This document shows, piece after piece, positions 12,923 to 22,094 of a stretch of DNA of 64,000 nt. Below the pieces are notes generated by a model. That model was not told the DNA's origin. It ran no database searches and worked only from the letters and a program-made list of their open reading frames with translations. The stretch is from Chondrus crispus. Lineage: Eukaryota > Rhodophyta > Florideophyceae > Gigartinales > Gigartinaceae. A program made the position numbers and the translations under genes. Position 1 is the stretch's first letter. Every line of letters begins with the position of its first letter. The DNA lies in assembly GCF_000350225.1 (NCBI RefSeq), contig NW_005179389.1, positions 248,001 through 312,000 on the forward strand, in the 5' to 3' direction.

Positions 12923-13417
12923 TTAGTGGACAGGGGCGACATGCGGTTTGTAGCAGCACTTGAACTCACGCTTCGGCTTGTAGTGGTGGGGGACCGGGTG
13001 GTGGACCTCGGGCGGCGGGCACTCCATGATCTGACAGTACGGCTTGTAGCGGCACTCACGCCTAGCGTCCCTCTTGGAGCCGCAAGTGCAAGGGCACTTG
13101 GGTGGTTCGGGGCTCTTTGACGGGGTCGGGGACGGAGTCGCCGACGGGGTGCTGGATGGAGACGCAGACGGTTTCGGCTCATCCTTGTCGCAGCACTGCT
13201 TACCAGGTTTACCGTGGTAGTAGCAGGCGCTCACCTCGCAGTGGAACCGGAACCGGTAGCTGCGGCAAGCACGGATGGCACGTTTGGCACCACGCCCGAC
13301 GAGGCATTTGCATGGGCAGGGACGGTAGCTGCGGCTGCGGGCTTCAGTGGGAATGTCCTCAGCGAAGACAGAGGTGAGGGCGAGGCCGACAATGGCCAAG
13401 AAAAGGATGAACTTCAT
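12923..13417 (-). CDS. Small secreted 16-cysteine protein, copy 2
   Basis: 164 residues, ATG at 13417. Signal peptide about residues 1-19 (MKFILFLAIVGLALTSVFA). Two cysteine modules: Cys 34, 36, 38, 51, 60, 65, 75, 76 and Cys 108, 110, 112, 122, 128, 133, 154, 155, separated by a Ser/Pro/Thr linker (about 82-106) that resembles mucin-type linkers and may be O-glycosylated. It is paralogous to the gene at 6421-6915: same length, same cysteine order, and shared stretches such as YKPYC and CCYKPH. Module 2 is the better conserved; linker and module 1 have diverged widely, which suggests an old duplication with maintained cysteine scaffold. Both copies lie on the minus strand about 6 kb apart, a small tandem family. 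Function is unknown to me. The open frame, signal peptide and promoter argue for an expressed gene. Confidence 0.88.
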   Translation of the reverse strand: MKFILFLAIVGLALTSVFAEDIPTEARSRSYRPCPCKCLVGRGAKRAIRACRSYRFRFHCEVSACYYHGKPGKQCCDKDEPKPSASPSSTPSATPSPTPSKSPEPPKCPCTCGSKRDARRECRYKPYCQIMECPPPEVHHPVPHHYKPKREFKCCYKPHVAPVH

Positions 13418-13505
13418 GATTGTTTGGATGAGTGGTGTGCAAGCTCTTCCTGTTGGTGATGGGCTGTGGGTGATGGAAACTCAGAAAGGTTAAGCTGACT
13501 CAAGC

Positions 13506-13544
13506 GGTTTATATAGATGCGAGGGTTGGTGATTTCGCTATTGT
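13506..13544 (-). promoter_or_regulatory. TATA box and shared upstream motif of secreted protein 2
   Basis: On the minus strand, CATCTATATAAACC (13506-13518) lies about 95 bases before the ATG at 13417. Just upstream, 13524-13544 reads ACAATAGCGAAATCACCAAC, the counterpart of the motif before the paralogue at 7061-7081. Retention of this motif in diverged flanks suggests function. Confidence 0.6.
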
Positions 13545-14133
13545 TGAGGGGAAAATGCAGCCCAGCAGCTATTCCCAATCTTGCTTCGTAGATTTTCTTG
13601 AGAACACCAAGATCAGGGTTTTGACGACATGGCATGCAGTGAGACTATGTTGTATGACTGAACTGGTTTTTATTGTAGTGTGTACAACTTGGGAAATGAG
13701 TTTCTCCTCGGAGAGATATTGAATTTCATGATGACCAATATAGAAAACCGACGCCTCGCAGCCATCATCGCCAGCAAAGACGAAAGCATCTTACATTCAT
13801 ACTTTTCACAGTTTTCCGACGTGGATCTCAACATGGAATAGCTCTGTTCATTGGTTCTCGTTCGTATTGCTGGGCAGGTGAGAACTGCAAACTTACCGTG
13901 GCCGATTACGAAACTGCATCTGTGTGACAGTGAAAGAAAGACCGCCCGGCAGGATGTTGAGCAGTAACTGCAAAGGTTGACGAAGCATTGGAGGTAGCCA
14001 TAGTGGTAGCAAAGATGGGGGGTTGAGTGAAACTGTCGGTGACCTTTTTTGGAAAGTAGCTTGCAAGAACGTTCTAGCAGGAGTACATGTTGAAGAACTA
14101 TGTTATTGCATGAATTAAGTTTTTGTGATCTTT
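13545..14133. other. Intergenic, no gene recognised
   Basis: No open frame of note and no clear repeat. It lies between the promoter of secreted protein 2 and the dispersed repeat. Confidence 0.45.
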
Positions 14134-14508
14134 TTCAAAAAGGGTACATGCCTGGGGATTGTCTCTTTATCACATGCCCCGAGATTTCTCAGTACAGTCT
14201 GGTTTTACTTGTCAGGCGCCTCAAGTGTTGCGAAAAGCATCAAATTTGCATATTCGTTGACGGCTCACGGCAGTTGACGAAGTAGTGAAATATGTAATCC
14301 AGGACAAGGAGGTTTTCTATGAATTATGGGATCCATAGCCGGCAGTATCCATTTGTGTTGTGAGAGGGATAGGGTTGGCCAGGAATATGAAGGGACGCGC
14401 TGAAACTCCCGGGAGAAGAAGCCCAGCTTGACGAGATTTTTCAAGGATATAGACGAGTGCTCCTACGGGATAGTGACCTGGGAGGAAGATGGGAGAAATT
14501 GGGGATCG
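14134..14508 (+). repeat. Dispersed repeat, uninterrupted copy A
   Basis: This segment matches 18393-18418 plus 21457-21671, the two sides of the Harbinger element, including blocks such as GATTTCTCAGTACAGTCTGG and AGCCCAGCTTGACGAGATTT. Copy A therefore shows the pre-insertion site (GTCTCTTTATCACATG). Copy A also holds about 150 bp (near 14,230-14,380) absent from the other copy. It encodes nothing recognisable and has no terminal repeats that I can define, so the family is unclassified. Confidence 0.75.
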
Positions 14509-14897
14509 TTTTTAGCTTTTGCGGAGAAGACGGAGTGGCACAGGATTTCGGGCAGTAAGACCTTGTGTTGACGACGTAGAGAAATTCAAACTATCTATCG
14601 TAGAGCGTAGCTTGCCCGTCTTAATCTATCCCACACGTGCGATGATAGATCTACACCGACATGGGCACCGATAAGAAGCATGTTCACAGCTAGGGTCATT
14701 ATTCTTGATTACTTTTGCGATGGCGGCGCAACGCTTCCTGACAGGCAGATGACAGCATGATCACAAACTCAGAATACTGTATACCGAGCAGCATATGCAA
14801 AAGGGGAGGAGAAACGAATTTCGACGATTGCGTCACGTTATCATTAGAAAAGAATTACAATCTGATCTAACCAACACACTGCTTGTAGTACAAGCAC

Positions 14898-14947
14898 GTA
14901 CAGTATAGATGTACGGTACAAGCCTTGTACCGTACATCTAACTGTAC
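14898..14947. repeat. Long stem-loop rich in GTAC
   Basis: The arms AGATGTACGGTACAAG and CTTGTACCGTACATCT are perfect reverse complements around a single base; outer GTACAGT/ACTGTAC extends pairing with a small bulge. No gene lies within 300 bases on either side, so it may be a MITE remnant or simply a cruciform-prone site. Confidence 0.85.
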
Positions 14948-15570
14948 GAAACACATGTAAAGCTAAAGGGTTATTTTACGGGTGACATCGTTGAGAAGAT
15001 GATGTTTGTGGGCTTGCAAAATTCACACGTTCAAGGTTACAAGTTAGAATTGAAGAACGGTCGCTTGTTTTATAAGCGATGAACTGTAGCCTTTGGCAGC
15101 TGGCCACGGCGAGTGGAGAAATGCGCTTTCCGCCCGTTTCGAAGAACATCTTTGTACAAAACCTTTGTTGATTACACCAAAGTTCCGCTGACATGAGCGT
15201 TGGTTGTGGCGACTGAAGTACATAAAAACATCTTTCAGGGGACACCAGGAACCGATAGAGGGGTGGACTTCCAAGCTAAATGCAAATTTTGCATGGAAAT
15301 GGGAAGTGTTCTGGATGGGCTAGCAACCCTAAGTTTGTATAAAAAACAGTTCAGTCATCGTTTATACGTATTCTTCCGTCACACAAATTCGTAAGCGTTC
15401 CAGGGTTCCTATGAAGGGTACTGTAACTTTCTGCCCAGAAGTGACGAGCAAGAGGAGTCAACATATCCCGAGAGCAACTCGGGAGGGGGCAGACATCATA
15501 GGTCGGCAAGAATTTGTTCGGGGACGGCAGCAGCTGCGGGTGAATCTGTACGTGCCACGACTAAACGATC

Positions 15571-15623
15571 CTGTCCACCTCCTTGGCCCGCAAAATAAGT
15601 GTGCGGGCCAAGGAGATGGACAA
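15571..15623. repeat. 22-bp stem-loop
   Basis: Arms 15571-15592 and 15602-15623 pair over 22 bp with one or two mismatches around a 9-base loop (core CTCCTTGGCCCGCA). It could be a structured RNA hairpin or an inverted repeat of a small element. A terminator reading is unsupported because no gene ends here. Confidence 0.8.
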
Positions 15624-16370
15624 GAAGCAACTAATATGTGAATTCTTGACTAAGACTTGATAAAGAAGGCGCATGTTGGTTATTTCAGTCCACAAGGAAA
15701 AAAACAAAAAAACACATGTTTCCAACGTTCGCAGTCTGAAAAGTCAGATTACAATGCTTTGATAAAAGTCGGTTTGTGGTACAAAAACATGATTGCGCCC
15801 AGTTGGTCGGACAGAGCGTCAACGTGTCATTCTGCAGCTGTTTCCCATGCGTGCCTAGCTGGCTATTCGGTGCGGGCGGTCCAAATTCAGCGGCTGAGGG
15901 CCAGTCCTAACAGGCGCTTTTCTTTTGTTTTGTTTTCCTTCAACCAGTTGCGGTCACGCTATTGGCCGGATCATTTCATTAAATTAATCGCACGCCACAA
16001 CGAATGCTACACAGAACCACTGTAATGCTTGGTAATTCTGCGAACTGGTCGAAATCTATTGGCTAAAGGAAGTACCAATCCACACCCAGTCCATATGCAC
16101 ACTACTAAAATTCCATGGACTCGATGCGGTGCAGTGGCACTTGCAGTACAATGAAAGGGTGGAATTAAATCCAAATACGAACACATGCAGATCAAAACAT
16201 TAGTTCTCTCAACATTACAAACCAGACACAGTACCTTCTCCCGCCATTTTATGTGCACAACTCGGCCCTCCCCCGCCTCGACGCCCACGTGAAATTTGCG
16301 ACAGTCGTTTGCTACTGTAGCATTTTACACTCTGTTTAGGAAACGGAGCACCACCGGACGGCAGAAGGGT

Positions 16371-16412
16371 ACCCAGAGTTCAGCACCCAGAGTTCAGCAC
16401 CCAGAGTTCAGC
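16371..16412 (+). repeat. Triplicated 14-bp repeat
   Basis: Three head-to-tail copies of CCCAGAGTTCAGCA, the last one base short. It is a minimal tandem repeat with no coding sense. Confidence 0.9.
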
Positions 16413-16437
16413 TTTTTGAAATCAAATGCCTCCTTGG

Positions 16438-16494
16438 CATCGATCATGAAATGGAGAGAAGCCGGGGAGGCTGCTCTCTAGTTCATGATCGATG
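16438..16494. repeat. Inverted repeat around CATCGATCATGAA
   Basis: Arms CATCGATCATGAA (16438-16450) and TTCATGATCGATG (16482-16494) are perfect reverse complements around 31 bases that can pair further (GGAGAG with CTCTCT). Confidence 0.85.
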
Positions 16495-16588
16495 ATGAAG
16501 TGGCTTCGCCGAAATCCCTTTCCTGTGAACCACCCCGCCCTCGCTCCCTCCCCCCCGCCACCAACCCCCCTTCCCCCCCAAATAAGAC

Positions 16589-16735
16589 CACGTCCCCTCC
16601 TCCCCGCCACCCCCCTTCCCCTCAATATCCCCACGTCCCCTCCCCGCCACCCCCCTTCCCCTCAATATCCCCACATCCCCTCCCCGCCACCCCCCCTTCC
16701 CCCCCAAAATCCCCACGTCCCCTCCTCCCCGCCAC
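16589..16735 (+). repeat. C-rich minisatellite, about four units
   Basis: Units of about 37-44 bp begin CRTCCCCTCC and include CCCGCCACCCCCC followed by TTCCCCTCAATATCCCC in two units. The strand asymmetry is extreme: almost no G on the plus strand from about 16,540 to 16,800. Confidence 0.8.
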
Positions 16736-18061
16736 CCCTACCTCGCGCCCGACCACCACGCCCCACCACCATCTTCCTCACCTCCTCAGTACCGTGACCA
16801 ACACACATCCTCCGACATGCTATTGTCCCCGCCACCGCGTCATCCTCCTAACATCGACACCGACACAGTCTCTCCCCGCACCCTCCATCCCTTCCATATC
16901 CTTCGTTTCATATCTCAATCCAGCCCAGTTTTGGTCATGCACATCGAGGGACCTCATTATAGCAACACGTCGTCCAGCTTTGCTTTTGTCGAGCTACAGG
17001 GGAGTCAGACTGGGCCATGTGCATGCGCGAGGAGGCGTTGCTGTACCTTCCATGCTGCATGGATCTGCAGACCGTCCAGACTCTGTTCCATTTCCGAGGA
17101 GTGGAACTATGGGATGGCATTACAGTAAAAACTACAGCAATGTGCTTCCGATTTTAGTGAAGAACTCAATAAAAACGGGGCGAGGGAAAGGAAAAACGAG
17201 AGGAAAGTCCTTTGTTAGGACTGGCCCTGATGCGGACGAATGAGTTGGGGGCCATGTCCTGTTAATTCATCAGGTGAGCGCTGCATGAAGGCGTCCGGCA
17301 GATGGTGTAGAATTACAGGCCCGGGCCGTGTACCGTGCGTGCTTGCTTGCTTCGAAAGACAGCGGGACGGTGCGAATCGCTGGAAGGCAAGAGCTCGACT
17401 CTCTGTTGCCAGCTCAGCAGTGCAGTCGTGCATAACTTTATTTTGGCGACATGCCGATAAATTTTTGTGCAAAACAACATCAACACGTAGTTAGTTTCAA
17501 CGGGAGGGAACAAATGCTAAACGTTGCTCGAGCATTCCTCCAGATTGGCGAGGAGGATGGGAAGGGGCATGTTCCCTAAATCAATGCCGTCTCTACAACC
17601 TCCGACCAGACGGGGGAATGTGAGGCGCCCCAGATGGAATGCGTCGTTAGGGCTTTGTCATTTCGCGCCACTGTTGAGCATAGGGAGTGGCATCAGCACG
17701 CCCGAGACAGTACGGGGGTCAATATGAATGCACCACCCACCAACCCTTTCCTGTTACAGTTTTGTACAGTACAGCAGTCACGTTTGGCGATGCTGCACTT
17801 TCCACACCACTACTAGCCACACGATACTATACTGTAGTGCCTAGAGAACAAGTGACCTCATATGAGGCTGCTTTTCAACTTATTTTTCTGGACATGTGCT
17901 TGCTCAACAACAAGGAAAGATACTCACGCCACCGTGGTTGGCATGTGCGTTGCGGAAGGGTGAAGTTTGGTGAGATGTGCACGTCTCTTCCAGCCATTTT
18001 TAGAATGCATGAAAAAGAAACCTTTTCGAACACTAACCGCTCACTTTTCGGCAATAATATT

Positions 18062-18088
18062 GCGGTGTGCAATATTATTGCACACCGC
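18062..18088. repeat. 27-bp near-perfect palindrome
   Basis: GCGGTGTGCAATA and TATTGCACACCGC pair perfectly around one base. A second inverted repeat, GAATTCTGAAA/TTTCAGAATTC, follows at about 18,133-18,162. Both lie just outside the Harbinger element on its left. Confidence 0.85.
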
Positions 18089-18418
18089 TTCATTGCAGAA
18101 TTTTGTCTCTTTACACCTATCATACGTCTTGCAGAATTCTGAAAAAATAATTTCAGAATTCTTCATGCGTAAAATTTGCTATTGCCGAGGGCATGTACAT
18201 AAGAAATGACGTCCAAACTGACTTTCCAAGATTTCGATTTAATAATTCTTTTTTGCAAAGAAAGCAGGCCTCATATGAGACAAATTGGCGGTCGTCTAGA
18301 CACTAGCTTCCAGCGTCTATCCGACCGGGATTTGTACTCATACACTATGACGACAGCTCTTTTTTGCGAAATTGCGAAAATATATAATGAAGATACATGC
18401 TTGGGGATTGTCTCTTTA

Positions 18419-18490
18419 GAGCAACCCTATTATGGGAACAAACGAACAAATTTGTTTTGTCCCTGAAATTTGGCAGCCCTATTATGGGAA
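18419..18490 (+). repeat. Left terminal inverted repeat of the Harbinger element
   Basis: Begins GAGCAACCCTATTATGGGAA and has a second CCCTATTATGGG box near 18,477. AACAAATTTGTT between the boxes is itself palindromic and reappears near the right end. Confidence 0.85.
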
Positions 18491-18674
18491 AGATAAAAGT
18501 CAAATTCGTTCTTGTGCACAAATCTCGGAACGTCCGCATCAGATTTTGTTCCGAAATTTGTGCCTGGAACAAATCGATCAATCGAATTAGAAGATTACAA
18601 GTGGGCAAGAAGGCAGAACAGGTTCCCGCCAAAAAATGAGTAGCCCATGGCGGTATATCGCTACGTAGTTTTCG

Positions 18675-19478
18675 ATGCCATATGCCATTCCTTCCTACCG
18701 ATCCTTCATCCCTTCTCCTCCTTTCAAAAATGGCGTCCACATCAACCCAGGCAGGGGGCCCAGAGGTCCCAGTTTCACACGGGAGGAAGATGCAGCGTTT
18801 TCTCGTGCCTGCGTTTCCACCTCCACGTCCAAAGCAGACTTGAGGTCCTATTTGTTCTGGCAGGCTGTACACGCCCGTTTTGTGCATCAACCAGAAGCGT
18901 GTCGCGAAAGGCCCGCTTCCGCTCTCGAGTCTCGCTAGAAGACTGTCAGCCGCGTCACACAGAAGTATGTGTCAGCTCAAATGCAGTATAGGTCCTTCCA
19001 CAGTCCGGAGAAACCGAGGAGGAGGCACTCGAGCACATCATGTGCCTCTACCGCCAGCAAAACAAACATATACAGCGTGGCGTGTTGCGTACGCCACCCC
19101 CCACCAAGTTTATGGAGGCCGTACGCTTCCTTGCAAAGTGTCCTAAGTTTTCGTCCTGCGTTGGGGGAGGCAGCAGACATGCTGCAGGCAACAAGCCTAA
19201 ACGGTACAAGAGAGCAACGAATCGGAAGATGGGGTAACATAGGCATCGAAAGGCCGTCGTTAAGTCGTCCATCAGGGTCGAAAAAGCGGAAAGGGGAAGA
19301 CAGGGCCGCCGTGCGCTCTTCGAAGGTGGCAAAAAGTGTAGATAACATGTCTCCAGCTTTGCGAGCATCTTCGCGAGCGAAAAGTGACGCAGCTTCGATC
19401 ATGCTTGAATTTGATATTTTTCGTCGCATGGCTCTACCACAATCCGTCATGAATGCTGAACTACAGACGTTGAGATAA
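18675..19478 (+). pseudogene. Myb/SANT-like DNA-binding protein of the Harbinger element, broken
   Basis: Harbinger elements usually encode a Myb-like protein that binds the element ends and escorts the nuclease. Here RGPSFTREEDAAFSRACVST, then FWQAVHARF and a closing ESR match the plant-type trihelix module (R-G-x-x-F-x-x-E-E-D ... F-W-x-x-V-x-x-x-F ... E-S-R-W). At 18936-18938 a TAG stands where the family has the conserved Trp codon TGG. Downstream the conserved sense moves to the next frame (EEEALEHIMCLYRQQNK ... FMEAVRFLAKCPKFSS, about 19,020-19,160), then returns to the first frame for the basic tail (RPSGSKKRKGEDRA ...). So there is one nonsense change and two frame changes. The gene is on the opposite strand to the nuclease and points toward it. 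Confidence 0.75.
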
Positions 19479-19877
19479 AAGGCATCCTATTTACACTCCA
19501 TTGCAGCACCGTCACAACCCACGGCGCAACCCACGTTGGAGAGCAGTGGCAGCATGCCATCTGTGGAAGTCATGGAGGACTACTTTGGGGAAATCCCAAA
19601 CGACTGGTCATTTTAGAGTCCTGACCCGCCAGGGAAGCTGGAAGGGACAGACAAAGAAGTGGAAGTTTCTGTGGGAGAGGAGCGTCCTGGTTCATCGATA
19701 AGCAAGTAGAATGTTGGGAACCCGCAGTGCCGCGGAGTGAAATATTTGTTGCTCTCTGCTAGGAGCGGGGTTTGGGGCGGAGCCCCAGCCCGCCGGATGC
19801 TTGTAGAGCTCTCTGCGTCGTTTTAGACATGTTTGGGGGGTGGTGGGAATGTTAAATGTATAATAAAGTCCATTCGT

Positions 19878-21145
19878 TTACTGTTCTCCACTATTTGACC
19901 ATAAATGGTAAGATAGCTGCTCCCATAGTTCTCGCTGCAGTAGAGGGTTTCGAACGAGATCGTTTCTGTCAAGTAGCACGCTAAGACCAGCTGAAGACTG
20001 CGTCGCTTCAGTACTTGACGCGTTGGCGCCGGGTACTGTCTCGTCCGCAATTAAGTCGAACTCAGTAACTACGTTCACGGTATTCCCGTGTTCATCTACC
20101 TCGTCCATACACTCTCCCCTCTTATGCATATCTACAATCATGTAATGTAGGATTACGCAGACCTGGCTTATGAGTATCAGGATAGAGTCAGACCACTCGA
20201 AGGACTCATGGCGCAAAATCTTAAAGCGACCTTGAAGGACACCAAAAAGCCGTTCAAAATCCTTTCGAACACTCATCTGGCGTTCTGCGAAATATCTTTC
20301 TCGATCGTTGACTGGGGCCGAAAGCGGCTTTACAAAAATCGACCACTCCGGGTAGATACCATCCGCCAAGTAGTACAGCGGCCAATGCCGTGTGACGCCA
20401 TTTATCTCAAATCCTTCCGGGAGTGTGATTCTTCTGTTATCGGTGAGTATATCATTGAAAAGAGGGCTGCTGTCCACGACGGTTATGTCATTATTTGTCC
20501 CACAACGCCCAGCGAACCAGTGCCAACAATACAACTGTGAGTCCGCAACTGCTTCGCAGCTTATTGTAGCCAAATGTCCATCTTTCGGGTTATGATACTG
20601 ACCTATGAAGGCCCTTGGGCAGTTTTTCCAGTAGAGGTGCATGCAATCCACAGCCCCAAGACACCCCGGGAAGCCCTGGTCATTGTAAAGGTCGGACGTG
20701 GTACGCAGTTCAGCTGTTGTGGGCTCGCGGTTGAGAAAAACGGGCCCATAACGCCTGTAAATGGCTCTGAGAGTCATCTTGAATGCTTCTCGCTGCGACT
20801 CTGGACACATCCGTGACATATCGTCAAGTTGGGCATGCGAAAGCCCTGTAGCCAGTTTGCGCAAAGAACATAGAATCTTTGATGAGATTTGTGCCCGCGG
20901 TGCCCTATGCCATTGACTTTTTGAGCAAGACCTGGCTCTTCTTCGACAAGCTCTTCGTGAAATACTCTGTACATAGATAGGGGAATATGGAATATTTGTC
21001 GGAACCGGCTTGGAGGATACACAGGATTCGGGTCGAGGTAGTCTTCGAACCATCGACACGGGCCTCTTCGCACGTTTTTCGAGCCAGTTGGGCGACCAAG
21101 ATGTGAGGGAGAATTATTGACAGCCTGCGTTACTAATGCAGCCAC
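19878..21145 (-). pseudogene. PIF/Harbinger-type DDE nuclease (PF04827-like), one frameshift
   Basis: The main open frame (ATG at 21053, 391 residues) carries the catalytic domain of the plant-transposon-protein family: first Asp in GAVDCMHLYWK (D136), second in NNDITVVDSSPLF (D189), Glu in FERLFGVLQGRFKIL (E267), with the family's Y-H-N-P-K-D-G and Y-Y-L-A-D-G-I-Y-P signatures between. The conserved N-terminal part (WFEDYLDPNP ... FRQIFHI ... VFHEEL) lies in another frame from an ATG at 21145, and the sense passes to the catalytic frame near 20,885 (YVLCANWLQG against ILCSLRKLATGLSHAQLDD), so a single frameshift separates them. All three catalytic residues survive. The enzyme would cut and paste the element at TTA sites together with the Myb-like partner. 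Confidence 0.88.
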
Positions 21146-21364
21146 ACCTTGCGCATAAACACCCTCTTCCTCATCTGAAAAGAGGTCATCAAGGCGCTGT
21201 TTGATATCAAGGGTGAGGCGGAAATAGATGATTGAACGCCATTCGTAGCGGTTTGCTCGCAGGTTGGGGGAGCACGAGGTAGGAGAGGGGGTGTTCAGGG
21301 CTAATGTGCATGTGCTTACACCCTATGACAGCGCGTGAGGGTGCTTTGAGTTTTCATTCGTTCT

Positions 21365-21456
21365 ACATAATAGGGATGACTGCCAGCGGTCCAGGAACAA
21401 ATTTGTGTCAGACCCATTTTGTTCCGTATTTTTGTCCCCACATAATAGGGTTTCTC
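21365..21456 (-). repeat. Right terminal inverted repeat of the Harbinger element
   Basis: Read on the minus strand it begins GAGAAACCCTATTATGTGGG, has AACAAATTTGTT-like sequence in the middle and a second CCCTATTATGT box about 85 bases in, mirroring the left end. Confidence 0.85.
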
Positions 21457-21671
21457 TTATTACATGTCCGAAGATTTCTCAGTACAGTCTGGTCTTACTT
21501 GTCCGGCGCCCCAGGTTTTGCGAAAAGCACGAGGGATAGGGTTGGCCAGGAATATAAAGCTATGAAGCTCCCGGGAGTAGAAGCCCAGCTTGACGAGATT
21601 TTTTCAAGGGTATAGACGTGTGCTCCTACAGGATAGTGACCTAGGAGGAAGATGGGAGAAATTGGTGATCC
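21457..21671 (+). repeat. Dispersed repeat copy B, right part
   Basis: Continuation, after the TTA duplication, of the repeat whose left side ends at 18418. It aligns to 14168-14508 of copy A with one internal deletion where AAAAGCA joins directly to GAGGGATAGGGTTGG. Confidence 0.75.
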
Positions 21672-21905
21672 AAAAGCTGTCTGGCTTTTTGCGCTTCTTC
21701 TTTGGAGTGGTGCCTCAGGGTTTGATGCTTCTAAGGCATTAACGGTCTACGGAATCTGAGTACAGGGGGGATTCCCATTAGCGCCACATTTACTAATGCC
21801 ACCCTCCCATTAATCCCGGCCAGACCCAAGGACACGAAAAGTGCGACGTGTCACACGGATCCGGGTGTTATGCTGTCGTCCGTCCATCGCGCGTGAAAAC
21901 ATGTG

Positions 21906-22094
21906 TGTGGTGCAGGAACAATACCCTTCGTTTACTCTCTGATCCGGCTCCCTCTACACTAAGTACGGCGGTCGCTTGCCGTCATAGGTGACACGATACC
22001 CGTGTGTGATGTGTACTATGTGTGTACGTGTGTTGGTATTATTACAAGTGGATGGGAGCGCCGCGGGGACTGCGTTGTTATAGGTATTATCACA
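21906..22094 (-). repeat. 3' LTR of Copia 2, with extra segment
   Basis: 189 bp on the minus strand, beginning TGTGATAATACCTATA right after the purine tract GGGAGGAG. Relative to the 141-bp 5' LTR it has about 48 extra bases near its start, after which a second TG motif (TGTAATACC) follows. Confidence 0.82.

Larger units (their letters stand above)
14509..18392. other. Gene-poor interval with hairpins and simple repeats
   Basis: About 3.9 kb without a supportable gene. A 252-codon frame at 16485-17243 is produced by C-rich low-complexity DNA and is not believed. Hairpins, a 14-bp triplication and a C-rich minisatellite are listed separately. Confidence 0.5.
18419..21456. mobile_element. PIF/Harbinger DNA transposon, 3.0 kb
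   Basis: The edges are set by four agreeing signs. Left end GAGCAACCCTATTATG and right end (reverse complement) GAGAAACCCTATTATG are inverted repeats. A 3-bp TTA duplication flanks them (18416-18418 and 21457-21459), the classic Harbinger target. The flanks together reconstruct the dispersed repeat seen uninterrupted at 14.1 kb. Inside are the two genes expected of the superfamily, a DDE nuclease (minus) and a Myb/SANT-like DNA-binding protein (plus), arranged convergently. CCCTATTATG recurs about 50-90 bases inside each end, giving subterminal boxes symmetrical with the termini. Both genes are damaged, so this copy is unlikely to move by itself. Confidence 0.93.

Noticed and set aside
16485-17243. 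252-codon Pro-rich open frame
   Set aside because: It is read from a C-rich minisatellite with almost no G; several frames are open there and no gene signals surround it.
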